The notes under the pieces: model-generated
Told to the model about the DNA's origin: nothing
What the model saw: only the letters and a program-made list of their open reading frames with translations
Databases searched by the model: none
NCBI GenBank assembly: GCA_041744075.1
Contig: JBGTLQ010000069.1
Coordinates: 1 to 26,014, forward strand
DNA length: 26,014 nucleotides
Source of the DNA: JAJTZA01 sp041744075
GTDB taxonomy: Bacteria; Verrucomicrobiota; Verrucomicrobiia; Chthoniobacterales; Terrimicrobiaceae
Direction of reading: 5' to 3'
Made by a program: the position numbers and the translations under genes
Shown: in pieces, positions 16,988 through 24,674 of the stretch
Numbering within the stretch: the stretch's first letter is position 1
Layout: each line of letters begins with the position of its first letter

Positions 16988-17031
16988 TGTCAGGGATGTG
17001 TCAGGGATTTGTAAAAAATTTGTGAATCGTC
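16988..17031. promoter_or_regulatory. Four 11-bp tandem TGT-led repeats; candidate OmpR/PhoB-type binding site
   Basis: Read on the plus strand, TGTCAGGGATG, TGTCAGGGATT, TGTAAAAAATT and TGTGAATCGTC follow each other with exact 11-bp phase at 16988, 16999, 17010 and 17021. The first two units share ten consecutive bases. Tandem direct repeats with one-turn spacing, including TGTCA cores like those of the E. coli Pho box, are what OmpR/PhoB-family regulators bind, and such a regulator is encoded three genes downstream. The site lies in the 74-base gap between moxR and the VWA gene. No convincing -10 box accompanies it, and the repeat orientation is opposite to the direction of the genes. Confidence 0.45.
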
Positions 17032-18031
17032 AGATCGAAGTCCAGGCCTTGGATTTTTCCTCACAAATCTCAGAGATCAAAACATCCGCATCGATGCCGT
17101 CGGCTTGGGCCTCGAAGTTCAGAAGGACACGATGACGAAGCGCGGGAAGCGCAAAAGCCAACAAGTCTTCCGAGGCGACATGGAAGCGGCCTTGGAGGAG
17201 GGCTCGGATTTTTGATGCCAGAAGGAGAGCCTGGCCAGCGCGGGGACTGGCCCCATAACGAACAAACTTTTTGACCGAGGCGCTGGCGCTGCTTGTTTCC
17301 GGGTGAGTTGCCATCACCAAATCAGCCGCACGGGAACGGATCTCAGGGGGCACAGGAACAGCTTTGGCGAAGTCACCGAGTTCGTTCAACTCCGTGCCAT
17401 TAAAGGCCGATTGGATCGTAGTGGTATTGGGTTCCGTGGTTCTGCGAAGGATTTCTTCAAAGGCCGTGCGATCCGGATAGCCGACCCGCAGCTTGAAGAA
17501 GAAGCGATCCAATTGGGCCTCAGGGAGCGGGTAAGTTCCCTCCATTTCAAGAGGGTTCTGGGTTGCAAGCACAAAGAAAGGGCGCTCCAACGGGCGGGTT
17601 TTCCCACCAATCGTGACTGAGTGTTCTTGCATGGCTTCCAGGAGTGCGGATTGGGTTTTCGGGGTGGCCCGATTGATTTCATCTCCTAGCAGCAGATTGC
17701 AAAACACAGGCCCGGGCGAGAACTCGAACCGGGGATGGCTGCCTGCTTCTTCCACCAAAATGTTTGTGCCCAGCAAATCAGCTGGCATGAGATCCGGGGT
17801 GAATTGAATCCGCTGAAACGAAAGATCCAGCGCCGAGGCCAAGGATCGCACCAACATGGTTTTCCCGAGGCCGGGAACGCCTTCAAGCAGCACATGGCCA
17901 CCTGCCACAATGGCGATAATCACCTCTTCCAAGACTTTGTCCTGACCAACAATGACTTTTCCAACTTCCGTTTCTAGTTTGCGAATTTTCTCACGGAATT
18001 CCGTGGCGAAGGATGGGTCGGATGGGTTCAT
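17030..18031 (-). CDS. moxR: MoxR-family AAA+ ATPase
   Basis: A 333-residue chaperone-like ATPase of the AAA_3 group, which usually works on VWA-domain partners during assembly or activation of protein complexes. Walker A is GVPGLGKT (51-58), Walker B LLLGDEINRA (113-122, Asp117 and Glu118), sensor 1 LATQNP (about 155-160), and the arginine-finger region EAQLDRFFFKL. The length is typical. The start ATG overlaps the stop of the preceding membrane-protein gene by four bases, so the two are coupled. The VWA gene follows after 74 bases. The usual DUF58 neighbour of MoxR clusters is missing here. Confidence 0.95.
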   Translation of the reverse strand: MNPSDPSFATEFREKIRKLETEVGKVIVGQDKVLEEVIIAIVAGGHVLLEGVPGLGKTMLVRSLASALDLSFQRIQFTPDLMPADLLGTNILVEEAGSHPRFEFSPGPVFCNLLLGDEINRATPKTQSALLEAMQEHSVTIGGKTRPLERPFFVLATQNPLEMEGTYPLPEAQLDRFFFKLRVGYPDRTAFEEILRRTTEPNTTTIQSAFNGTELNELGDFAKAVPVPPEIRSRAADLVMATHPETSSASASVKKFVRYGASPRAGQALLLASKIRALLQGRFHVASEDLLAFALPALRHRVLLNFEAQADGIDADVLISEICEEKSKAWTSI

Positions 18032-19461
18032 GGCGTTTCTATTTTGGGTCGGATGGCTTCGAAGTATCTGCGAACGGTCGCCCGATGGACAACCGGCAAG
18101 TTTTCGGGGATGATCGCTTCCTCGGAGAGCGGCCCCTCGGTTGCAGCGGTGTTTGATGGAGCGCGAGCAGGTGATTCTTGAAGTCCTTCCGCCGCAGGGA
18201 GAACCTGTACGCGGGCCTCACCCGTTGACTGGCTGGCGCTGTTGATGGGAGCCAGCAAGGGCGCGGCATCGAGGTTTCTGACCGCCGTGGATTCCGGAAA
18301 ATCTGGATCGCTGCCGGCACCAATGCCTGGGTTTCCAAGTTCTGAGAGTTTGGGAAGTAGCGAGAGCCCCCCCTTAGCATCTCCACTTGTGCCCTCCTTC
18401 GCAGCGGCCAACTGCATCTGGGCGAGCTCCATCATTTGTTTTGCATCGGCCAGTGCCTCGGCGTCACTCAAAGTTTGGGCAAGCTTGTCGATGGCAGACT
18501 GAGCCTGTTTGCCATCGCTTGCAATGGCCAATTCCCTGAGGGCCTCCGCAAGGGCGGTGTGGCCAGCCTCGCTCATTTGGCGGGCCAGTTCTTCAAGTTC
18601 CGATGCGTTGTTTGCTGTAAAATCGGCTGGGAGTTGAGCCGCCATTTTTTCAAGGGCTTCCGAGGTGGTAGGAGGGGGTGAGGAAGGAGATCGTGACGGG
18701 TCAACCGCTGCAGAAAGGGCCTCGGCCAGTGCAGGCAGCAGGGACTGCAGCGAGTCCATTGAAGATAGGTTGGCCTCGATGCGGTCCTCAACCGTCGCAA
18801 TACGAACCAGAAGGTCGGAACGCTTGGCTTCACGATCTTGCAAAGCCAACTCAAGGGCCTCTGCGGCTTGTTTAATTTCCTCCCCGGCGGGGTTGGGGTT
18901 TTCTTCCACAAACGTTGTCCAATCCTCAAGCACCTCATCCAAGGCGGTGAGATTGGCTGTCTCGGTGGCTGGGGCCGCGACTCTTGGCACCGAGGGAATC
19001 CAGATCCATCCTCCGAGAAGCAATGTGAGAATCAGGATCCCCGCAAATGTCAGCGTTTTTTTCTCTGAGCTTAGAGGCGGGGAGGACGCTGCACGCAAGC
19101 GTTCAAGGGTCTCTGCCTGCAAGGAATCACGCCACTTTCCTGAGTTCGGAAGTTGCACCCACGCCAGCGCGGAATCCGGAAGTTGAAGATCGTGATCAAG
19201 TGCTTTGGCTGCCTGCGATGGGGATAACCGTCGCTTCAATGGAAAAGAGACAAGCGCTAGAAGAGCGAGGGCCAGAAGCAGGATGATCACCCGCGCGGAG
19301 TCGGCAAAAAGCTGCGGAGAAACCATGGCCAAAACCATCCCTGCCACTGCAACAACGGAGGCCATCGGAAGGGCTGACCTGGCTATACGAGCTGCCAGAC
19401 GCAGGTGTTGGCGGCGGGTTGCTGAGCGAAGGGCCGTTTGGAAGTCTTGGGATGAATTCAT
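18028..19461 (-). CDS. Membrane protein of unknown function, MoxR-cluster partner
   Basis: The 477-residue protein has hydrophobic helices at about 31-49, 57-74 and 137-156, then a long Ala/Glu/Leu-rich, coiled-coil-prone region (about 165-345), a variable linker and a conserved-looking end (VVHRATVRRYFEAIRPK). No catalytic motif is seen. The block with AAKALDHDLQLPDSALAWVQL between helices 2 and 3 resembles large membrane proteins found beside MoxR and Bat genes (DUF4175-like), but this is a pattern impression. It starts three bases after the LAB_N gene and overlaps moxR by four bases (ATGA), so it is firmly embedded in the operon. Most of the protein probably faces the periplasm. Confidence 0.8.
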   Translation of the reverse strand: MNSSQDFQTALRSATRRQHLRLAARIARSALPMASVVAVAGMVLAMVSPQLFADSARVIILLLALALLALVSFPLKRRLSPSQAAKALDHDLQLPDSALAWVQLPNSGKWRDSLQAETLERLRAASSPPLSSEKKTLTFAGILILTLLLGGWIWIPSVPRVAAPATETANLTALDEVLEDWTTFVEENPNPAGEEIKQAAEALELALQDREAKRSDLLVRIATVEDRIEANLSSMDSLQSLLPALAEALSAAVDPSRSPSSPPPTTSEALEKMAAQLPADFTANNASELEELARQMSEAGHTALAEALRELAIASDGKQAQSAIDKLAQTLSDAEALADAKQMMELAQMQLAAAKEGTSGDAKGGLSLLPKLSELGNPGIGAGSDPDFPESTAVRNLDAAPLLAPINSASQSTGEARVQVLPAAEGLQESPARAPSNTAATEGPLSEEAIIPENLPVVHRATVRRYFEAIRPKIETP

Positions 19462-19464
19462 GGA

Positions 19465-20043
19465 TCAGGCAACGCGGCTTTTGTGAATCAGAACAAGATT
19501 GCGAATGTAAATGAACCATCCAGTAGCCTGTCCCAAAATCCCAACGATATCTCTCCTCCAAATAAAATAAACGAGCAACATGGAAGCTCCAATCAAACTC
19601 ATCCACCAAAATGCGACCGGAACCACCGATTTTCGGCTTTTTTCGCTGGAGATCCATTGGACAAGCATACGGCCGGTGAAAAGGATTTGCCCGCCAAGGC
19701 CGAGAGCAACCCATGCCAAGCCGACCGGACTGCTGATATTAAAAATTGTCTGGACCCAACCGGCTGAGGACCGCTGTGTATACAGCAAATCCGCAAACTC
19801 CGCAGGTGTGAGCATACGATCCGTGCCAGTGCCAAGGCGTTTGACGATAAAAACCGTTCCTCCACTCTTGAGCTTGGCCAACTTGACACTGTCCTTGGCC
19901 CCAGCCAACTCCACATTATACCGAGTGGCCTGGCCTTCGAGCAGGGCTTCATCGACCGGTTTGCCAACAGACTCCTCAGCTCCAGCTTTGCTAACAAACA
20001 TGGTCACCAGCACCAACACGATCAGAATTCCAAATTTACGCAC
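19465..20043 (-). CDS. LAB_N domain membrane protein
   Basis: A 192-residue protein with a signal peptide (about 1-22), a short extracytoplasmic part (23-98) and a C-terminal LAB_N domain (about 105-190, lipid-A-disaccharide synthase N-terminal type) with GGQILFTGRMLVQW and FWWMSLIGASMLLVYFIWR, forming two or three membrane helices. In this family the domain occurs alone or fused to lpxB; stand-alone forms have an unproven role in lipid or sugar-lipid handling. GTG 20043 is chosen because it begins the signal peptide and lies seven bases after the DUF983 stop. A longer frame to 20313 would overlap that gene. It is likely cotranscribed with the flanking genes. Confidence 0.85.
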   Translation of the reverse strand: MRKFGILIVLVLVTMFVSKAGAEESVGKPVDEALLEGQATRYNVELAGAKDSVKLAKLKSGGTVFIVKRLGTGTDRMLTPAEFADLLYTQRSSAGWVQTIFNISSPVGLAWVALGLGGQILFTGRMLVQWISSEKSRKSVVPVAFWWMSLIGASMLLVYFIWRRDIVGILGQATGWFIYIRNLVLIHKSRVA

Positions 20044-20050
20044 GTCAGGT

Positions 20051-20548
20051 TTATCGCAGGACCGCAGGCTCAGGACAAGGATCCTCCTCGGGAGCTGGTT
20101 GAATGGGGGCCGGTTCGTCTGGAAGGTTCCCGCGGTCATCCCCGCCGCCGCGGTCATGCGGGTCAAAAAACAAATCCACCGCCAGAAAGATGGCTTTGGC
20201 ATGACGCGCAAACAAAATATTGAAGAAAAGCACGGGAAGCACCACCGCAAAAAGCAGGTGATTAAGCGGAAGGTCGAGGAACCACTCCAATAAGACGTAA
20301 AGTGATATGCCAATCACACTGCCCGCCCCATAATTGACAGCCCAGATCGCCATCAGATAGTAGCCAACCTCACGCTCGTAGGGGTACCCGCAGTAAGGAC
20401 ATCCATCGAGAGGGGCAAACCATTCTTGTAGCGAACGCACGCGATACCAAGGGGTGAACAATGGAGCCCTTCCGCACGCTGGACAGGTTAATCTCATCGC
20501 GCGAGAGAGATGCCGAAGCAGAGAACGGAATGAACGAGGCTCAACCAT
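20051..20548 (-). CDS. DUF983 zinc-ribbon membrane protein
   Basis: A 165-residue protein with two CxxC pairs, Cys22/25 (TCPACGRAPLF) and Cys50/53 (GCPYCGY), forming a likely zinc ribbon. Two to three membrane helices follow (about 62-85, 86-125), then an acidic, proline-rich C-terminal tail. This is the DUF983 layout, whose function is unknown. ATG 20548 is preferred over the adjacent TTG 20551. It lies 55 bases after the htrA-like gene and seven bases before the LAB_N gene. Confidence 0.85.
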   Translation of the reverse strand: MVEPRSFRSLLRHLSRAMRLTCPACGRAPLFTPWYRVRSLQEWFAPLDGCPYCGYPYEREVGYYLMAIWAVNYGAGSVIGISLYVLLEWFLDLPLNHLLFAVVLPVLFFNILFARHAKAIFLAVDLFFDPHDRGGGDDRGNLPDEPAPIQPAPEEDPCPEPAVLR

Positions 20549-20603
20549 CAAGGATCAACAATACCGTGATCCCAGCAAATTTCCAAAGGATTGTCAGATG
20601 GGA

Positions 20604-21701
20604 CTACTGACTTGGCTCGGCAGCAATGATGGCTTGGGCTGTAAATTCCTCACCTTTTCTCAAAACTCGCAAATTCACTTCCTGTCCCACAGGCGACTCG
20701 GCAATCCTGTTTCGAAGGTCGATATGGTCAATGATGGGTTTGTTGTTGAAGGAGATGATCACGTCCCCGGGCAATAACCCGGCCAGGGCTGCTGGAGAGT
20801 TTTCATACGTTCCAACCAAGAGGGCTCCCTTATTTGTTGGAACTTTCAGCTGCGCAGCAAGACGGGGTGTGAGCGGGCGAATGACTGTGCCAAACCATGG
20901 CCTAATAAATCTCCCGTTGTCACGGATGCTTTCAAAAACCCGCCGCACAATGTTGGAGGGAATGGCAAACGCGATCCCTTCTCCGCCAGCAGTGACCATG
21001 TTTGTGATGCCGATCAGTTCCCCCCGGAGTTCAAAAAGTGGACCGCCCGAGTTGCCTTGGTTGATGGCCGTGTCCGTTTGAAAAAACTCATTGGCAGCCT
21101 CACTGAGCGCGCGGCGTCCCTTGCCACTGATGATGCCCTGCGTGACCGTTTCTTGCAGACCCAGGGGGTTGCCCACGGCAAAAACTCCCTGACCGATCCT
21201 CACAAGATCCGAATTTCCCCATTTGGCTGGCTGCAGCCCCTCTGCTTCGATTTTTAAAATGGCCACATCAGAGCGGGGGTCAGCACCCAAGTATTTGGCT
21301 GGCATGATTCGCCCATCATTGAGATGCACCCTCACGGCCCCAGCGCCGTTGATAACATGGAAATTGGTCACGATGTGGCCCACGTCGGAAACAATCACTC
21401 CCGACCCCAGTTGCGCTGGCGAGGAACCAGGTTGTCCCCCAAATAGGGACTTGAGTCGCTGGGCATTGGGATCGACCGCATCCGCAGGAATGGCATCAAT
21501 GCTCACCACACTTGCCAAGACCGAGGCCACGAGGTCCGTGAACTCGCGGTCACGGGTTTCCAGAGTCGAGCGTGGCGAGGATTGCGTGACGAAAGGCAGA
21601 GGGGCCTCAGTGCTCGTTGCAGGCTTTCTGATCAGATACACCAAACCCAATGCCATGGCCAAAAAGGCGACAAACAGCACAAAGCGAAGAAGGCTTTTCA
21701 T
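20604..21701 (-). CDS. HtrA/DegS-like serine protease with one PDZ domain
   Basis: A periplasmic, membrane-anchored quality-control or stress-sensing protease of family S1C. The 365 residues comprise an N-terminal anchor (about 5-24), a trypsin-like domain (about 50-255) with His115 (TNFHVING), Asp145 (DPRSDVAIL) and Ser218 (NQGNSGGPL), and a single PDZ domain (about 268-360, with AGLLPGDVI). One PDZ plus an uncleaved anchor resembles DegS more than DegP. It lies 12 bases downstream of the LptF/G-type gene. No rseA/rpoE-type partner is visible, so regulated proteolysis of an anti-sigma factor cannot be claimed. Confidence 0.93.
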   Translation of the reverse strand: MKSLLRFVLFVAFLAMALGLVYLIRKPATSTEAPLPFVTQSSPRSTLETRDREFTDLVASVLASVVSIDAIPADAVDPNAQRLKSLFGGQPGSSPAQLGSGVIVSDVGHIVTNFHVINGAGAVRVHLNDGRIMPAKYLGADPRSDVAILKIEAEGLQPAKWGNSDLVRIGQGVFAVGNPLGLQETVTQGIISGKGRRALSEAANEFFQTDTAINQGNSGGPLFELRGELIGITNMVTAGGEGIAFAIPSNIVRRVFESIRDNGRFIRPWFGTVIRPLTPRLAAQLKVPTNKGALLVGTYENSPAALAGLLPGDVIISFNNKPIIDHIDLRNRIAESPVGQEVNLRVLRKGEEFTAQAIIAAEPSQ

Positions 21702-21713
21702 GTTTGGAGAACC

Positions 21714-22820
21714 CTATCGCCTGCTCAATCGCCAGAACAACCAAGCTCCCAGAATAGAAAACAAAACGTTCGGGATCCAGATCAACACGGTGGGATGGGC
21801 TGCGGCATTCCCACGGAAGGTGTCAGCCATGATAATGAAAAAGAAATAGGAGAAGGCGACAATCAAGCTTAAGGCAAAGCCGACCGAGGTTTCTTTCCGG
21901 TGAGTCGTCACACCGAGAGGGATCGCAATGAGAGCAAAAGCTGCGCACGCAAGAGAGACCGAAAAACGTTTGTTGAGTTCGACTCTCGCCTCGATCTCCC
22001 GCCCCTCGGCCCCATCCTCGATATATTGGATCAACTCGCCAAGGGTGTAGGAACTCAAACGACGTCCCCCCAAGTATTCTTGGTAAAAACCTTCCAAGGA
22101 AATGGGAAAAACGCCTTCATCGACTTGAATGCCCTGACGCACCTTCGAGAGGTCTCGTGGTTCGTTTGCATCGCGCTGTTCAAACCTGGCATCAAACAGC
22201 TTCAGCAGCAGGCGGCTGTTTTCCGGGTCAGGGGTGAGAATTCCAGACTTGGCATGCACCATCTTCAGAGGGTCATTGTGCCTGTTGATGTCAAAAACAA
22301 TGACGTTCTGAAGGTTGTCACCATCCTTGCCACCAACATAAATACGACGGTCAGGAAACTGATCAACCACTTCATCCGCAGAAAACAACCGGATCGGATT
22401 GTTGGTTGCGATCTTGAAGACGGCTTGGGTCATTTCCTGCTCGGCCCTAGGGGCCACTTCAATGTTAATCCAGAAGCAGGTCAGAGTCAGCAAAATCGCC
22501 AAAATAAAGACTGGCAGACAGGTTCTTGGAACACTGACCCCATTGGCTTTGAGAGCTATCAGCTCGTTGTCCGCTGACATCCGCCCGAAAAACAGAAGGA
22601 TGGCAGTCAGGAAACCCCATGGAATGGTAAACGTCAGAGAAAATGGCAGCACAAAAGCCATAAAGGCCAACACGGTCTCAATCGGCACGTCATGGTTGAT
22701 GATCAGATCAAGAAGTTCCTTAAAAATATTCCCGATCACCAACACCATGCTCAACACCAAAACCCCAAAGAGGGCGGTGGTGAAAACACCCAAACCAACA
22801 TAACGATCAATAATTTTCAT
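21714..22820 (-). CDS. LptF/LptG family lipopolysaccharide export permease
   Basis: A YjgP/YjgQ-type inner-membrane subunit of the LptB2FG transporter, which extracts lipopolysaccharide for transport to the outer membrane. The 368-residue protein has three N-terminal helices (about 13-32, 52-75, 102-121), a long periplasmic beta domain (about 125-285) and three C-terminal helices (about 288-306, 313-334, 345-364). The start MKIIDRYVGLGVF is typical. The coupling-helix region (SADNELIALKANGVS) that contacts the ATPase is well conserved. I cannot tell LptF from LptG, and the partner and LptB lie elsewhere. It is the first gene of the nine-gene leftward run. Confidence 0.92.
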   Translation of the reverse strand: MKIIDRYVGLGVFTTALFGVLVLSMVLVIGNIFKELLDLIINHDVPIETVLAFMAFVLPFSLTFTIPWGFLTAILLFFGRMSADNELIALKANGVSVPRTCLPVFILAILLTLTCFWINIEVAPRAEQEMTQAVFKIATNNPIRLFSADEVVDQFPDRRIYVGGKDGDNLQNVIVFDINRHNDPLKMVHAKSGILTPDPENSRLLLKLFDARFEQRDANEPRDLSKVRQGIQVDEGVFPISLEGFYQEYLGGRRLSSYTLGELIQYIEDGAEGREIEARVELNKRFSVSLACAAFALIAIPLGVTTHRKETSVGFALSLIVAFSYFFFIIMADTFRGNAAAHPTVLIWIPNVLFSILGAWLFWRLSRR

Positions 22821-22867
22821 TCAAAAATATCACGCGCAGCAAAGGAAGACCTCAGCTGGCGGGAGCT

Positions 22868-22896
22868 AAAATTCGCTGATGGGCCGTGCAGGTCAA
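22868..22896 (-). promoter_or_regulatory. Possible promoter of the LptF/G-led operon
   Basis: In the 143-base gap before the LptF/G-type gene the minus strand has TTGACC (22896-22891), followed after 18-19 bases by an AT-rich ATTTTAG stretch that could serve as a -10 box. The -10 match is weak. Confidence 0.3.
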
Positions 22897-22963
22897 GAGT
22901 TTTGGAAAAATTCCTCGAATCGTGGATGGGGGGGAACTTCTGATTAGCGTCTCTTCGCGTTTA

Positions 22964-24217
22964 TTAGCGGTTTTTAACTGCCGGAAAATTCATGATCTCC
23001 GCTGCAGGCCTTCCGGCACGAAGTAAGGCTGCCATATGCTTCATGGCCGGAGCCGAGTGATGAAAAAACCTTTTATAAGCGGCACAAAAATAATTGAGGC
23101 CGGGCTGACCATCGGGCGTCATCAAAAACCGATGTTTCGGACACTCACCATGGCAGAGGTGTCTGACATCACACTGAAGGCAATACGTTGGAAGGGTTGA
23201 TTTTTTGTCGGTGCCGAACTGTTTTTGAAACTCGGAGTTTACCATTTCGCCCAAGCTGGCATTCATCACATTCCCCAGCTTGAATTTGGGATAAACGTAA
23301 TGATCGCAAGAGAAAACATCGCCGTTATGCTCCATGGCCATCGCCGTTCCACACGTTTCGCTGAAAACACATAAACCCCCGCCCATGCCCATCCAATTGC
23401 CGAGGGTCACATCAAATATCTGCACAAAGGTGCGGCCCACATCTCGCTTGGCCCATTCATCAAAAATTGTGCACAAAAATTCCCCATACTGCCGTGGCTG
23501 AACACTCCAATCGGTGACCGGCAACCTGACCTGCCCCTCCTGATCCACACGCGGCGGAGTTGCAAGATCCAGCCCCAGCTTGGTGGCTTCCGCATCCGGC
23601 AACCGTTCCACCAAGGGGATAAACTGGATAAACCCCGAACCGATATCTCGAAGAAAGCGGTAAACTTCCAAGGCTTTGCTGGAGTTAACTTTATTAACCA
23701 CGGTGAGGGTATTAAATTCCACGGCGTGCTTTTTCAACAATCGCAGCCCAGCAATCACCTGTTCATAAGATCCCCCGCCCTTTTTGGTCACCCTGTAGGC
23801 GTCATGCAGCTTGGCGGGCCCATCTACACTGAGTCCCACTAGAAAACCGTTCGATGCAAAAAACTCGCACCACTCATCATTTAACAAGGTGCCATTCGTC
23901 TGGAAGGCATTGCTCACATTTCGACCGTCGGCATGTTTTTTTTGAAATTCGACCACCTTGCGGAAAAAATTGACCCCCAACAAGGTGGGTTCCCCCCCCT
24001 GCCATGCGAAACTCACTTCTGGAACATTTTGCAGAGAAATGTATTGGCGGATGTATTCCTCCAGCACCTCATCCGTCATTTTAAAATTCTCGTTTGCAGG
24101 AAAAAGCTTCTCCTTCTCCAAGTAAAAACAATACTTGCAGTCCAAGTTGCAAAGTGGCCCGATTGGCTTGGTCATCACATGAAAAGCCTTCACGGGGGGT
24201 GCTGGAGCAGTGGTCAT
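22964..24217 (-). CDS. Anaerobic sulfatase-maturating enzyme-type radical SAM/SPASM protein
   Basis: Members of this family oxidise an active-site Cys or Ser of sulfatases to formylglycine. The 417-residue protein has the radical SAM motif Cys23-x3-Cys27-x2-Cys30 in CNLDCKYCFYLEK, which is characteristic of the family, then WQGGEPTLLG and QTNGTLL. A C-terminal SPASM region carries Cys ligands for two extra clusters (ETCGTAMAM, FSCDHYVYP, YCLQCDVRHLCHGECPKHRF, FCAAYKRFF). GGAG lies just before ATG 24217. No sulfatase gene is in the window, so its client is unknown; other SPASM peptide-modifying roles are less likely. It is transcribed away from rpoB. Confidence 0.9.
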   Translation of the reverse strand: MTTAPAPPVKAFHVMTKPIGPLCNLDCKYCFYLEKEKLFPANENFKMTDEVLEEYIRQYISLQNVPEVSFAWQGGEPTLLGVNFFRKVVEFQKKHADGRNVSNAFQTNGTLLNDEWCEFFASNGFLVGLSVDGPAKLHDAYRVTKKGGGSYEQVIAGLRLLKKHAVEFNTLTVVNKVNSSKALEVYRFLRDIGSGFIQFIPLVERLPDAEATKLGLDLATPPRVDQEGQVRLPVTDWSVQPRQYGEFLCTIFDEWAKRDVGRTFVQIFDVTLGNWMGMGGGLCVFSETCGTAMAMEHNGDVFSCDHYVYPKFKLGNVMNASLGEMVNSEFQKQFGTDKKSTLPTYCLQCDVRHLCHGECPKHRFLMTPDGQPGLNYFCAAYKRFFHHSAPAMKHMAALLRAGRPAAEIMNFPAVKNR

Positions 24218-24414
24218 GACTCCGATACTATCCTGAATGCTGACATTTCCAATGCCGGATGTCTGAAAAGTCGGAAAATCGGGGAGGCTGTCCGGGGTCA
24301 GTCCAATGGCAAATGGCCCAGAGCGCCAATATTCAACAGCCCAGTCCGGGTCGGCATGGCTCTTGAATTTGGAATCGTTGGTGCCAGAAAATGGCCAAAA
24401 CCCGTAAATTTCTC

Positions 24415-24472
24415 AAAAAACTCGAAAAAAAATAAAAAAAACTTGCCAACGAACTGGCGAAGCGCCTACTTT
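24415..24472 (+). promoter_or_regulatory. Likely rpoB promoter with A-tract upstream element
   Basis: TTGCCA (24443-24448) and TACTTT (24467-24472) are separated by 18 bases. Phased runs of A (about 24415-24440) lie immediately upstream and resemble an UP element. This would give a leader of about 195 bases before the rpoB start. Confidence 0.5.
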
Positions 24473-24540
24473 GTGAAGTTCGCCGTTAAAGACACCCTGC
24501 GCTCTGCACCGATTCCTTCTCCATTAAACACTGATTGTAG

Positions 24541-24593
24541 CGTCCCCACGCGTGCCCTTCCTAAAAACAGGGTTCGGGCCGGGACGTTTTTTT
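24541..24593 (+). terminator. Leader hairpin with T-run upstream of rpoB (possible attenuator)
   Basis: CGTCCC (24541-24546) pairs with GGGACG (24581-24586), and GCCC (24554-24557) with GGGC (24576-24579) inside. Seven T residues follow directly (24587-24593). It has the form of a factor-independent terminator, yet lies between the promoter and rpoB, so it would have to be read through. Confidence 0.55.
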
Positions 24594-24674
24594 CGTTTTC
24601 TGGAATTATGGGGCATCGTCTGCAACTAGCAGGGTCTCTGGACAGCCCGAATCTCAAACCAAACCACACGTATT

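Larger units (their letters stand above)
24218..24674. other. Divergent intergenic region upstream of rpoB
   Basis: There are 457 bases without a supported gene. The half nearest the maturase gene shows nothing specific. From 24411 there are dense A-tracts, a promoter (24443-24472), about 70 bases of leader, and a hairpin with a T-run (24541-24593). A further 80 bases lead to the rpoB start. No ribosomal protein gene is present. Confidence 0.6.

Noticed and set aside
20044..20313. N-terminal extension of the LAB_N reading frame by 90 residues
   Set aside because: It overlaps the well-supported DUF983 gene in another frame, has Trp/Cys-rich non-conserved sequence, and a GTG at 20043 opens a clean signal peptide.
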